This document shows positions 55,808-63,958 of a stretch of DNA of 64,000 nt, piece by piece. Made by a program: the position numbers and the translations under genes. A model generated the notes under the pieces. That model was not told the DNA's origin, ran no database searches, and worked only from the letters and a program-made list of their open reading frames with translations. Within the stretch, counting starts at the first letter, position 1. Every line of letters starts with the position of its first letter. This DNA is from Undibacterium paludis (GTDB taxonomy: Bacteria > Pseudomonadota > Gammaproteobacteria > Burkholderiales > Burkholderiaceae_D), in NCBI RefSeq assembly GCF_022568815.1, contig NZ_JAKZHX010000014.1:100935-164934 (forward strand), read 5' to 3'.

Positions 55808-57331
55808 TCAAAAATTAAAATACAGGAATTCTGTTGCCGGCCTGACTGCCATCCATTTCAGCGCAAACCAGAAGCAGACACCTGCCAGTATGCCCAGCCG
55901 TAATTGCCGTGACGGTGCAATCTTGCTGACAGCAACATTGGGCGCTGGATCATAAGACAGCAATTCATTGGTATTGGGCAGTGCCCAGACGATGATCAGG
56001 CCCGTTGTTATCCATATCCAGCCTGCATCCGGACCCGTGCCGAGCATGCTTTCAAGTACCTGCGCCATCGATTGCCAGGGGATCGATGGCAGGTGTGTAC
56101 CTGACAAGGGGTGCAGCAAGGCGGTGTACATATGGGAAGCACTGCCCAGGTCGCTTGCCCTGAACAAGACCCAGGCGAAAGCCACGAGAATGAAGGTGAA
56201 CGCTATACTGATGATACTTGGCAGTTTGTCCCACAGCCTGTTTAACGCAGGACGGGCCTGCAAGCAATGATGCCAGAAATGATTGAGCAGCAGCATGCTG
56301 CCGTGAACAGCCCCCCACAGGAAGAAATTCCAGCCTGCTCCGTGCCAGACTCCGGCCAGCAACATGGTCAGCCACAGATTGCGATAACGTCTGACCTGAC
56401 CATGGCGATTGCCACCCAGGGGAATATATAGGTAGTCTCGCAAGAAACTCGATAGTGTCATATGCCAGCGCCGCCAGAAATCGATGACGGACGTCGCTTT
56501 GTAGGGTGAGAAAAAATTGACAGGCAATTTAAATCCAAACATCAGCGCCAGACCTATCGCCATATCTGAATAAGCCGAAAAATCAAAATATAGTTGCAGA
56601 CTGTAAGCCAGCATGGCTTGCCAGGCAGCTTCTCCACCTGGCACGGTTTGCCTGGCCAGTTCAAATACCGGGCTGGCGTAGCGGGACATGCTGTCGGCCA
56701 GTATGGTTTTTTTGAACAGGCCCAGCGCCAGGAAGCAGAAACCGGTGATCAGTGCTTCCTTTTGCGCAAACAGTGGATTGGCATCACCCCGCGTTTGTGC
56801 GATCAAAGGCTTGTGATGGACAATGGGGCCGGCGATCAGTTGCGGGAAGAAGGATACGAAGAACAGGTAATCAAGGGCATTATGTCTTTGTACATGACCG
56901 CGCCGACAATCGACCAGATAGGCGATCTTCTGGAAGGTGACAAAGGAGATGGCCAGTGGCAAGACAATGGGATCAATAGGCGTTGCCGTGCCAAACAAGG
57001 CAAACAGATTTGACGCCAGGAAATAGGTGTACTTGAAGCCACCTAGTACCAGCAGATTAAAACTGACACCCGCTTTAAGCCACAGGCCTGCCTGCTTGTC
57101 CTGAACCGATTCTCTGGCTTTGAGTATGCGCCCGCCAAGCCAGAAGTTGATGCTGATCGATGTCAGCAATACCGCCAGATAGCGCACATCCCAGACCGCA
57201 TAAAAGACCAGTGAAGCCAATACCAGCCAGCTCAAGGCAGTTCTTAAACCGATATTCTTTTTGAGCAAGAACCAGACTGCCAGCGTGACGGGCAAAAAAA
57301 CAAACAGAAAGGCAAAGGAATTGAATAGCAT
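55808..57331 (-). CDS. MBOAT family O-acyltransferase (AlgI-like)
   Basis: 507 aa polytopic membrane protein starting MLFNSFAFLFVFLPVTL, as AlgI-type proteins do. The family motif WRRWHMTLSSFLRDYLYIPL is followed by LLAGVWHGAGWNFFLWGAVHG with the catalytic His. It passes acyl groups from cytoplasmic donors across the membrane for glycan O-acylation, working with the SGNH partner encoded downstream. Located between the polysaccharide genes and the Crp-type regulator. Substrate is not certain. Confidence 0.93.
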   Translation of the reverse strand: MLFNSFAFLFVFLPVTLAVWFLLKKNIGLRTALSWLVLASLVFYAVWDVRYLAVLLTSISINFWLGGRILKARESVQDKQAGLWLKAGVSFNLLVLGGFKYTYFLASNLFALFGTATPIDPIVLPLAISFVTFQKIAYLVDCRRGHVQRHNALDYLFFVSFFPQLIAGPIVHHKPLIAQTRGDANPLFAQKEALITGFCFLALGLFKKTILADSMSRYASPVFELARQTVPGGEAAWQAMLAYSLQLYFDFSAYSDMAIGLALMFGFKLPVNFFSPYKATSVIDFWRRWHMTLSSFLRDYLYIPLGGNRHGQVRRYRNLWLTMLLAGVWHGAGWNFFLWGAVHGSMLLLNHFWHHCLQARPALNRLWDKLPSIISIAFTFILVAFAWVLFRASDLGSASHMYTALLHPLSGTHLPSIPWQSMAQVLESMLGTGPDAGWIWITTGLIIVWALPNTNELLSYDPAPNVAVSKIAPSRQLRLGILAGVCFWFALKWMAVRPATEFLYFNF

Positions 57332-57370
57332 GGTGAGCTGATAGTCGCAGCTTACATTTCGCAGCCGGAA

Positions 57371-58180
57371 TCAGACACCATTGCCCAGAGCCAGTTTTTC
57401 CAGTTCTTCGGGTTTGCGTATGATCAGGCGATGCAGGTCTTTTTCGACGATGCCTTGCTGGGCCAGATGCAAAAGCGCACGGGTCACAGTCTCGCGACTG
57501 GTATTGATCATCATGGCGATGTCCTGATGCGTAGGCAGGTTTTCAATCACGACCAGATTGCCTGGCATGGTTTTCTGGAACAGGGCAATAAAAGCATAAA
57601 TCCTGCGTGAGGTGTTGCTGATGCTGAGCAGGGCCCGGAATTCTGAGTCGCGCTGGATTTTTTCCGCCAGATGGCGCAGCATCATGTTTGCCATCGCCGG
57701 TGAATGTGAAAACAGATGTAGCGCAGTAGCGCTGGGCAGAAACGCTACCAGCACATTGCTTAATGCCACCACTGAGGCTGACCTGGGTGTGCCGTTGATG
57801 ATGGCAATTTCACCAAAGAAATCACCTTCCTTGAGCATGCGCAAGCCGATGGCGCGGCCATCTTCCGTGACGTCGACGACTTGTAACTGCCCGGTCAATA
57901 AAAACAGCAGGCTGTCACCGATGCCGCCTTTTTGCAAAACGACATCGCGTTTATTGAAGTGACGTACACGTACATCGGCTTTGACCTTGGCCATGTCTTC
58001 ATCGCTCAATCCCATTAACAAGGGGATATTGCGCAAATTAACGGTGATCTGATTGACCTTGACCTGAACCTTGGTCTGGATGGGAATGTTTAATTGTAAT
58101 TGTCCGGGCAAGGGAGGGGCTGCCTCAGCACTGGGGCCCTTGCTATGTATAACAGCGACTTCACTATTTGATACTGTCAT
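57371..58180 (-). CDS. Crp-type cAMP-responsive regulator
   Basis: 269 aa. The first ~50 residues are an extension. The cyclic-nucleotide-binding domain carries FFGEIAIINGTPRSASV: Gly123-Glu124 and Arg133-Ser134 correspond to the Gly71-Glu72 and Arg82-Ser83 that hold cAMP in E. coli Crp. The winged helix has INTSRETVTRALLHL (residues 225-239). SRETV-R supplies the Arg180, Glu181 and Arg185 equivalents that read TGTGA. A cAMP-dependent TGTGA-N6-TCACA regulator is therefore predicted. Perfect sites of this kind precede gmd, the FecR gene and the DUF4214-like gene. Monocistronic, 39 bp upstream of the MBOAT gene. Confidence 0.9.
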   Translation of the reverse strand: MTVSNSEVAVIHSKGPSAEAAPPLPGQLQLNIPIQTKVQVKVNQITVNLRNIPLLMGLSDEDMAKVKADVRVRHFNKRDVVLQKGGIGDSLLFLLTGQLQVVDVTEDGRAIGLRMLKEGDFFGEIAIINGTPRSASVVALSNVLVAFLPSATALHLFSHSPAMANMMLRHLAEKIQRDSEFRALLSISNTSRRIYAFIALFQKTMPGNLVVIENLPTHQDIAMMINTSRETVTRALLHLAQQGIVEKDLHRLIIRKPEELEKLALGNGV

Positions 58181-58549
58181 TGGTCAATCCAATTTTGAAG
58201 ACCGGTGCTGGCGGCTCTGGGCCCCGATGGCCGGTCATTCGTTTTCAACATTTTCTGCGTCAAGCGTAGATGGTGACGATAAGGCGCAAACTCAAATCAT
58301 TTGTCGGGCCATCAAATAATTTGATGTGATCTGAGCCAAATGTCGCTATTTTCACCGATTTTCGGTTTCCTCATCGATTTTTTGCAAAAAGCAGGCCTGC
58401 ATGATTTGATCATCTGGGGAATAAACCGCTCATGATAACCAACATTTCAAGTATTTTCTGCTGAAAATTAAGTGTCAGTACTTACTGACTTGACAGGGGT
58501 GCCACTCAGAGCAGGCCTTTGATAAAGGTAGCGCACTTTGATGTTTCGC
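58181..58549. other. Intergenic region upstream of the Crp-type gene
   Basis: 369 bp without a gene. It contains paired CAAATnATTTG palindromes (58293-58326, listed separately), the 10-bp palindrome GCAGGCCTGC near 58395, and the inverted repeat GTCAGTA-CT-TACTGAC (58474-58489). The last lies 61 bp after the TPR-barrel gene stop and has no T-tract. Together they suggest a heavily controlled promoter for the regulator gene. Confidence 0.55.
58293..58326. promoter_or_regulatory. Tandem CAAATnATTTG operator-like palindromes
   Basis: CAAAT-C-ATTTG (58293-58303) and the longer CATCAAAT-A-ATTTGATG (58310-58326) share the same core with centres exactly 20 bp apart, about two helical turns. They lie 113-146 bp before the Crp-type ATG. 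They do not match Crp (TGTGA) or FNR (TTGAT-N4-ATCAA) sites, so another regulator is implied. Confidence 0.6.
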
Positions 58550-59788
58550 TTAAAAATTTTGCCATTGCCAGCTTAATTGCAAGGTCTTGCCATTGTATTC
58601 AAGGATTGAAATATTTTCTCTGTTCCTGATTTTGCGGATTTCCAGTTGCAGTGTTTGTCTGTCATTAATGTACCAGTTCAGTGCTGCCCTGATGGTCTGT
58701 ATATTTTGCCGCCTGGCGACATTGATCAGTGTCGGTGAGTAAATTTGCGCGCTTTGCCAGATCTGATGACTCCAGCCCAGGTCCAGTTCAGTTCTGTCAT
58801 ATAACTGGCGTTTGAAATTCAGGTTGCCATAATAGCCTTCCCTGTTACCCCCCTGACGATCAGAGTGGGCACGGTCTGCCATGTAGGCCAGGCTCCCCTG
58901 AAGAAGGAATTTCTCAGATTCGTAAGATGCCAGGCCACGCAGTTCCACTGTATGCGCATCAAAATTACTCAAGGTTGGATACTGCACAACGGTCAGGCCT
59001 GTGATTGCACCAAAATGCCAGGGACTTCCTTTGGGTGATGGTACGCCAAGGCGCAGCTGGAAAATCTCCTGTTTCTGGTAAAGGTGTCCGCCGAGGGTCA
59101 GCATACTGATCAGGCCGGTCCCCTTGACGCTGTATTCATCGGCGTACCAGGTGTGTTCAAGTCCGGCAGCCGCTGCCATGGTATTGAACGAAGTAAGGGC
59201 ATCATAGGCGCGTACGCGCAGTTGTGCAAAACCTGTGGTGCCATCCCTGGCCAGTTCACGCGAGATATTGGCTGACAAGCTTGCGTAACGATCCGACTTT
59301 GGTTGATATTCGGGTAAAAGTTGCAGTTGCTGCTGTTCGGTACCGCTGCCCAGGGTAAAGAAAGGATTGCTGGCACCCTGGTTGACATTGGTGTCATAGC
59401 CAAATTCCATGCTTACTGACACATGTTTTTCTGGTGCACGTACATTGCATTCTTTGGGTTGCAGCAACTCTAGTTTGCGCAATTCGTCTGGCGAAAGCGG
59501 CAGGCTTTGCTTCATCCGTTGGAAAAGTTTGTCTGCCTCAGCCTTGTTGCCCAGCTCACACTGCAGCATCGCCAGTTCCAGCCAGGCGCCGCCGTGTTGA
59601 GGCGTTTTTTCTATCAGGGTGGCAAGCATGGCTTTGGCATCATCATGACGTTTTTCGCTGATGGCTTTTAAGGCGCCGATGTAGAGGGCTTCACCTTCTT
59701 CCGCATTCTCTGCTCTGGCAGGAGCACTTCCCAACAACAATAGTGCCAGCAATGGGAGTATATATTTCAGATTCTGCTTACTTCTCAT
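58550..59788 (-). CDS. TPR plus beta-barrel outer-membrane protein (Slam-like organisation)
   Basis: 412 aa. The signal peptide ends near APARAENA. TPR-like helices (about 30-105, ALYIGALKAISEKRHDDAKAML ... LELAMLQCELGNKAEADKLF) precede a C-terminal barrel (about 118-412) of alternating strands such as VSVSMEFGYDTNVNQGAS and FAQLRVRAYDALTS, ending in an aromatic (SWQWQNF). This TPR-then-barrel layout and the GYDTNVN strand resemble the Slam/DUF560 family, which moves proteins to the cell surface. It is shorter than typical Slams. The ATG overlaps the cyclase stop (4 bp), so the two are translationally coupled. Confidence 0.8.
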   Translation of the reverse strand: MRSKQNLKYILPLLALLLLGSAPARAENAEEGEALYIGALKAISEKRHDDAKAMLATLIEKTPQHGGAWLELAMLQCELGNKAEADKLFQRMKQSLPLSPDELRKLELLQPKECNVRAPEKHVSVSMEFGYDTNVNQGASNPFFTLGSGTEQQQLQLLPEYQPKSDRYASLSANISRELARDGTTGFAQLRVRAYDALTSFNTMAAAAGLEHTWYADEYSVKGTGLISMLTLGGHLYQKQEIFQLRLGVPSPKGSPWHFGAITGLTVVQYPTLSNFDAHTVELRGLASYESEKFLLQGSLAYMADRAHSDRQGGNREGYYGNLNFKRQLYDRTELDLGWSHQIWQSAQIYSPTLINVARRQNIQTIRAALNWYINDRQTLQLEIRKIRNRENISILEYNGKTLQLSWQWQNF

Positions 59789-61677
59789 GCGGAAACCTCG
59801 ACCGTATAAATCGTGGTCGGTTTTTCCTTGCCTTTTAACAGGCGTTCACCAAGCGGCTCAAACACATGCCGTTGTGAGTTATCGACAGTTCCTTTGCCAA
59901 TAATGATATCGTGCGGGAAGTGACGTGCGGCATCTTCCAGGCGTGAAGCTGTATTGACGCTATCGCCTACCGCAGTATAAATGCTGCGGAAAGAACTGCC
60001 AAAATCTCCTGCAATGGCGATGCCACTTTCTATGCCGATTCGAACTCTAATCTTTTTTCTCCCTTGTTCTTCGTATTGGGCGCTTAATTTTCTGACGTTC
60101 TTCACAATCTCTATTGCTGCATCAACGGCCAGGTCAGCATGATTTTCTACCGGTAATGGCGCTCCCCAAAATGCGACCAGGCCATCACCGGTATATTTAT
60201 CCAGTGTGCCACCTTTTTCCAGTACCGGCGCGGTCAGACACTCCAGAAATTCTCGCGTCAGACTGGCTGCTGTTTCCATCGACAGATTTTCCACCTGGCT
60301 GGTGTAACCTTCCATGTCTGCAATCAGCGTCGTCACATGCAGTTCACGCGGGGCTAACGGGTCCTTCAGATCACTGCGTAATAATTCCTGTACGACGGCT
60401 TTGGCCACATATTGTTGCAGCGTTCCCAGCAATCTGCGTGACTTGCGCTGGGTGGTTTGCCAACCAAATGGTACAGCAACTGCCAATAGGAAAAAGTTGG
60501 CTATCAAGGGGCTGACAGGGGAAAACCACATGTCATGATCAACAACCTGATAGGCCAGCAACACCCAGGCCCCTGATGCCAGCAGCAGCATCAGGGTATT
60601 TGCCAAAGCCGAAAAACGAGGAAACATGAACACTGCCATGCCTGCCGTCAGCAGGCTAAAGACGATGGCAATCCATTTCCCTGGCCATTTTATATACTGA
60701 CGGCCTTCTAGTTCGTCCAGCATGGTAGTCAGTGCCTGCGCATGTACCAGAAAGCCACTGGTCGAATGCCCCAAAGGCGTCGGTACACGGTCAGCCAGGC
60801 TTAACGACGACGAACCTATGATTACAAACTTGCCGCGCAAAGACTCTTGCGGCACCCTGTCTTGCAGAACATGGACTGCCGGAACCACTTCATAGGACGA
60901 CAGTGTGCGGCTGTATTCCACTCTTGAAAAGCCGTTTTCATCGACATCTGAAAAGCGGCTATTGTGCATCTGCAATTTGTCCTGGGGCAGCTTTGCACAA
61001 CATTTAAGCAATGCCCGCGAAAGCCCATCATAAATTTTGTCGTTAAAACGTGTCAGAACCGGAATTCTTCGTAAAGTTCCATCACCATCCGGTACAAAGC
61101 CGATATTGCCGACAAAGCGTGCGTTACCCAGACCAGCGTGGTTGGCAATATAACCTGTTGCTATGGCGTACGCCTCTGGATGTTCCCCCATAAGTTGATC
61201 AGCTAATGTACCGCCTGCCAGTTCACCGTTTTGAGGCGGGGTTACTCTATTCTTCTTTTCAAAGGCGAAGGCTTGCGCCAGCACGATGGGCCCATGGGCT
61301 GCCAGCATGGCCAGCCTTTGATCACCAATGGTATCTTTAGGTTCTTCAAAGTAAATATCAAGCGCCACGCCGCGCACATCAAACTCAACAATCAATTTCT
61401 CGATCAAATCGGCAATGCGTGTTCGTGGCCAAGGGGCTGCGCCAAGTTTGGCGATGCTGTCATCATCAATATCAATCAGGGCCAGGCGCTCTTCATGCTG
61501 GTCCTGGGCATGAATTTTTATGTAACGGTCACGTAACCATTCATCACCGGGAAAAAGCCGGTGACTCTCGGGCAACCATTGATTCATTGCGCACAATCCG
61601 ACTGCCGATATGGCAATCAGTAACCATAACAGGGTCTTGCCATAAGTACGCAATAGATTTCCGAATGCGAGCCTCAT
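59785..61677 (-). CDS. CHASE2-domain class III adenylate cyclase
   Basis: 630 aa. TM1 (about 13-31), periplasmic CHASE2 sensor (about 40-330, including ALIDIDDDSIAKLG and WPRTRIADLI), a block of two to three TM helices (about 333-405), then a class III cyclase (about 440-630). Catalytic residues are complete: metal-binding Asp454 and Asp498, adenine-specifying Lys494 (LDKYTGDG) and Thr568 (IYTAVGD), transition-state Asn575 and Arg579 (VNTASRLE). ATP is therefore the expected substrate, giving cAMP. It probably links an envelope signal to the Crp-type regulator encoded 1.6 kb away. First gene of a two-gene operon with the TPR-barrel protein and divergent from the FecR gene. Confidence 0.93.
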   Translation of the reverse strand: MRLAFGNLLRTYGKTLLWLLIAISAVGLCAMNQWLPESHRLFPGDEWLRDRYIKIHAQDQHEERLALIDIDDDSIAKLGAAPWPRTRIADLIEKLIVEFDVRGVALDIYFEEPKDTIGDQRLAMLAAHGPIVLAQAFAFEKKNRVTPPQNGELAGGTLADQLMGEHPEAYAIATGYIANHAGLGNARFVGNIGFVPDGDGTLRRIPVLTRFNDKIYDGLSRALLKCCAKLPQDKLQMHNSRFSDVDENGFSRVEYSRTLSSYEVVPAVHVLQDRVPQESLRGKFVIIGSSSLSLADRVPTPLGHSTSGFLVHAQALTTMLDELEGRQYIKWPGKWIAIVFSLLTAGMAVFMFPRFSALANTLMLLLASGAWVLLAYQVVDHDMWFSPVSPLIANFFLLAVAVPFGWQTTQRKSRRLLGTLQQYVAKAVVQELLRSDLKDPLAPRELHVTTLIADMEGYTSQVENLSMETAASLTREFLECLTAPVLEKGGTLDKYTGDGLVAFWGAPLPVENHADLAVDAAIEIVKNVRKLSAQYEEQGRKKIRVRIGIESGIAIAGDFGSSFRSIYTAVGDSVNTASRLEDAARHFPHDIIIGKGTVDNSQRHVFEPLGERLLKGKEKPTTIYTVEVSA

Positions 61678-62095
61678 GATTGTGTAATAAGATTTGTTGA
61701 ATTAATCACAAGGCAAAGGAGGGGGTAATTGAAGTCTGTTAAGTCAAAAACACTGTTCGGCTGCATGATAATCTGAATCATTTGAGAAATGTATATCTAT
61801 TTATGCAGGCCGGTATCCGAATATTTTTGCGGCAAACGCAATGCTCGGACGGGGTATGCAGTCAGTCTGCGCAGGCGGGTGGCTATCAAAGGTACGCTTA
61901 TCTGTAATAATCCTTCTGTATCAATGGCTTAGTGAAAAACTGTTATAGTAGCGGGAAATTGTAAATTGTGATGGCCGTCACAATATTTTTTGCATATCAG
62001 TGGATAATGAGCAAAGGTCAGGGTGATATACGCCGGAGCAATGTGCGCCCGGGTGAAAGACTTTGCCGCCATTTTGTGGCAAGTAAGGAAGAAAT
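61678..62095. other. Divergent control region cyclase-FecR
   Basis: 418 bp with no gene. It contains the Crp site and -10 element listed separately, the FecR-gene RBS AGGAAG, and a small inverted repeat TTGCG-gcaaa-CGCAA near 61828-61842. The half nearer the cyclase has a degenerate TGTTG-N6-TCACA at 61695-61710, two mismatches from a Crp site. Confidence 0.55.
61965..62008 (+). promoter_or_regulatory. Class II-like CRP promoter of the FecR gene
   Basis: ATTGTGA-TGGCCG-TCACAAT (61965-61984) has perfect 7-bp symmetric arms and full TGTGA/TCACA halves. GATAAT (62003-62008) is a good -10 element; a start near 62015-62016 puts the site centre at about -41, the class II activation position. The FecR ATG is at 62096. 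Confidence 0.75.
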
Positions 62096-63466
62096 ATGAA
62101 GAATGCAACAGATAATTTGCTCAGGCAGATTGCCAAATGGGGTCTGGCATTTTTGCTGCTTGCCCCGGTCATGGCTTTTGCAGATGATGCTGCGAAAGTG
62201 ACAGCTATCTGGGGTAAAGTTGAGATCAATGGCAAGGCTGCCATTGTTGACAGCATGGTGGCAGAAGGGGGGAGCATCAAGACTGGTGCTGATGGTTATA
62301 TCTATCTCAAAACCGTTGATGACGGCTTGCTCATTGTGCGACCCAATAGTGAAGCGCGTATTGTCAGTTACCATGTGGACGCAAAAAATCCGACAAACAC
62401 CCGCATCAAGCTGGAGTTATTGTCCGGTGTTGCACGTAGCGTTTCTGGCAATGCTGTTAAAATGGCAAGGCAGAATTTCCGCTTCAATACGCCTGTCGCG
62501 GCAATTGGTGTGCGCGGTACGGATTTCACCGTTTTTGCCAACCAGGAGACAACCAGGGTCGTGGTAGTTGAGGGTGGTGTAGTGGTCAGTGCTTTCGAAG
62601 GGGCTTGCTCGCCTCAAGGTGCAGGTCCTTGTGAAGGGTTGACTACTGCCGAATTATTTGCTCGCCAGCAAGGTCTGTTGTTGCAAATCAATAAAGGTCA
62701 AAACAAACCTCAGTTAGTGCAGTCAGCTCCAGGCCTGACACCGGATGCAGTAGCGCCACCACGGGCGGATGAGCCGGGTACTAAATCGTCACTGACTCAT
62801 GCATCGTCAAATGTTGTCGTGCCGACAGCAATTGATCCTAATCTTGATCCCAATAAGGTTGGTGGTGTCAAGCAGACTCTGGCGTCAAATACATCCAGTA
62901 CGAACAAACCTTCAACTGGCACGGGTGGTACTAGCACACCGGAATTGGCGAATACAATAATCTGGGGACGCTGGTTTGAGCTTTTTGGCCAGAAGGCAAA
63001 TGTGGACATCAGCAAGCAGGATCAAAATCATGCGATAGCGCGCGGAACCAATGCTTACTTTACGATTTTCCAGGCACAAAACACCGAATGGCAAGTACCA
63101 ACGACTGGAACCATGGGGTTTGCCCTGAAGGACAGTCAGGCGGTTGTGCTTGATAATGTCAAGAATCTGGAATCTGCCGCAAAGCTGGAAAATGCCAGGC
63201 TGCAGCTGGATTTTGCAAAGGCAACATTTACGACAGGTTTTGACCTGATTACCGGGAATGAGCGATTTGCCCTGCAAGGTCAGGGAACGGTAACCAGCAA
63301 TGGCGTGTTGTATGGTGCCAATCAATATGTGCCAGCACAGAATATGTCTGTACAAGGTGTAGTCACTGCGGAAAAGGGGGGTACCGCAGGATATATCTTC
63401 CAGTCTAAATTAAATGAGGCTGGTACCCGTATGGTGTATGGAGTAACCAACTGGGGTAAACAGTAA
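62096..63466 (+). CDS. Secreted FecR-domain protein with C-terminal beta-rich domain
   Basis: 456 aa. Sec signal (about 1-29, ending MAFA-DD) without lipobox. The FecR domain (about 33-150) has IWGKVEINGKAAIVDSMVAEGGSIKTGADG and the closing TPVAAIGVRGTDFTVF. There is no membrane anti-sigma segment and no sigma gene nearby, so it is not a classic FecR regulator. A Ser/Thr/Pro-rich linker (about 220-285) leads to a beta-rich C-terminal domain (about 290-456; FAKATFTTGFDLITG, GTVTSNGVLYG, GTAGYIFQSKL) reminiscent of the small barrels of TbpB-like surface proteins. It may be a client of the Slam-like protein encoded nearby. Single gene with its own terminator. Confidence 0.85.
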   Translation: MKNATDNLLRQIAKWGLAFLLLAPVMAFADDAAKVTAIWGKVEINGKAAIVDSMVAEGGSIKTGADGYIYLKTVDDGLLIVRPNSEARIVSYHVDAKNPTNTRIKLELLSGVARSVSGNAVKMARQNFRFNTPVAAIGVRGTDFTVFANQETTRVVVVEGGVVVSAFEGACSPQGAGPCEGLTTAELFARQQGLLLQINKGQNKPQLVQSAPGLTPDAVAPPRADEPGTKSSLTHASSNVVVPTAIDPNLDPNKVGGVKQTLASNTSSTNKPSTGTGGTSTPELANTIIWGRWFELFGQKANVDISKQDQNHAIARGTNAYFTIFQAQNTEWQVPTTGTMGFALKDSQAVVLDNVKNLESAAKLENARLQLDFAKATFTTGFDLITGNERFALQGQGTVTSNGVLYGANQYVPAQNMSVQGVVTAEKGGTAGYIFQSKLNEAGTRMVYGVTNWGKQ

Positions 63467-63495
63467 CCCAGGATGCCGACTTGATCAGCGTGTGG

Positions 63496-63524
63496 AAAAG
63501 GGCTTCGCAAGAAGCCCTTTTTTA
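63496..63524 (+). terminator. Rho-independent terminator of the FecR gene
   Basis: AAAAGGGCTTC / GAAGCCCTTTT stem (11 bp) capped by a stable GCAA tetraloop (63507-63510) and followed by a T-rich tract. It lies 29 bp past the FecR stop. Confidence 0.93.
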
Positions 63525-63840
63525 TTTGTGGCACAACCAGCAATTTGTTTTTTTGGGGGGCTAGCTTATAAAACACCCTGAGAATGTTCAAGCTTTGTGC
63601 GTGTCGGCTAATGTCGCGTGATACCTGAAAATGCCGTTGCTGGCAATACTAAAGTATATAAATGGTTTGGTAATTTCTTGTAACGAAATATTCATTTTGG
63701 TTTACCGGTGGGTAAGTCGTATAATTGTAGGTTGGCAAAGTCATATCTAGGCTTTTCATTTGGAAGCTGATTCTGCAGAACAAATGAAAAATCTTGGAAT
63801 AGCAAAGCCAAATGTTGTTAAGTGTTGCTTTTTTTTGAAA

Positions 63841-63884
63841 ATGTGATTTCGGTCACATCTTCGATTGGGTGCATCTGCGATTAT
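63841..63884 (+). promoter_or_regulatory. CRP-type site and -10-like element before the DUF4214-like gene
   Basis: ATGTGA-TTTCGG-TCACAT (63841-63858) has perfect TGTGA/TCACA halves. GATTAT (63879-63884) is a 4/6 match to the -10 consensus and would place the site centre near -41.5. The ATG is at 63959. Confidence 0.7.
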
Positions 63885-63958
63885 CTGCTTGCCGTAACGC
63901 GAGTAGGTGCCTAAAAAGCAAGCTTCGCACTTTTTAAATCATAAATTAGGAGTTCTAA

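Larger units (their letters stand above)
63467..63958. other. Long promoter/leader region of the DUF4214-like gene
   Basis: 492 bp with no gene. After the FecR terminator it is AT-rich, with a Crp site and -10-like element (listed separately) and an AGGAG RBS at 63948-63952. Long AT-rich leaders like this are common for large surface or type I-secreted proteins. Confidence 0.6.

Noticed and set aside
58310..58326. FNR site in the crp leader
   Set aside because: The halves are ATCAA...TTGAT, the reverse orientation of the FNR consensus, so it is not an FNR box.
61695..61710. TGTTG-N6-TCACA just upstream of the cyclase as a CRP site
   Set aside because: Two mismatches in one half; too weak to list beside the perfect sites.
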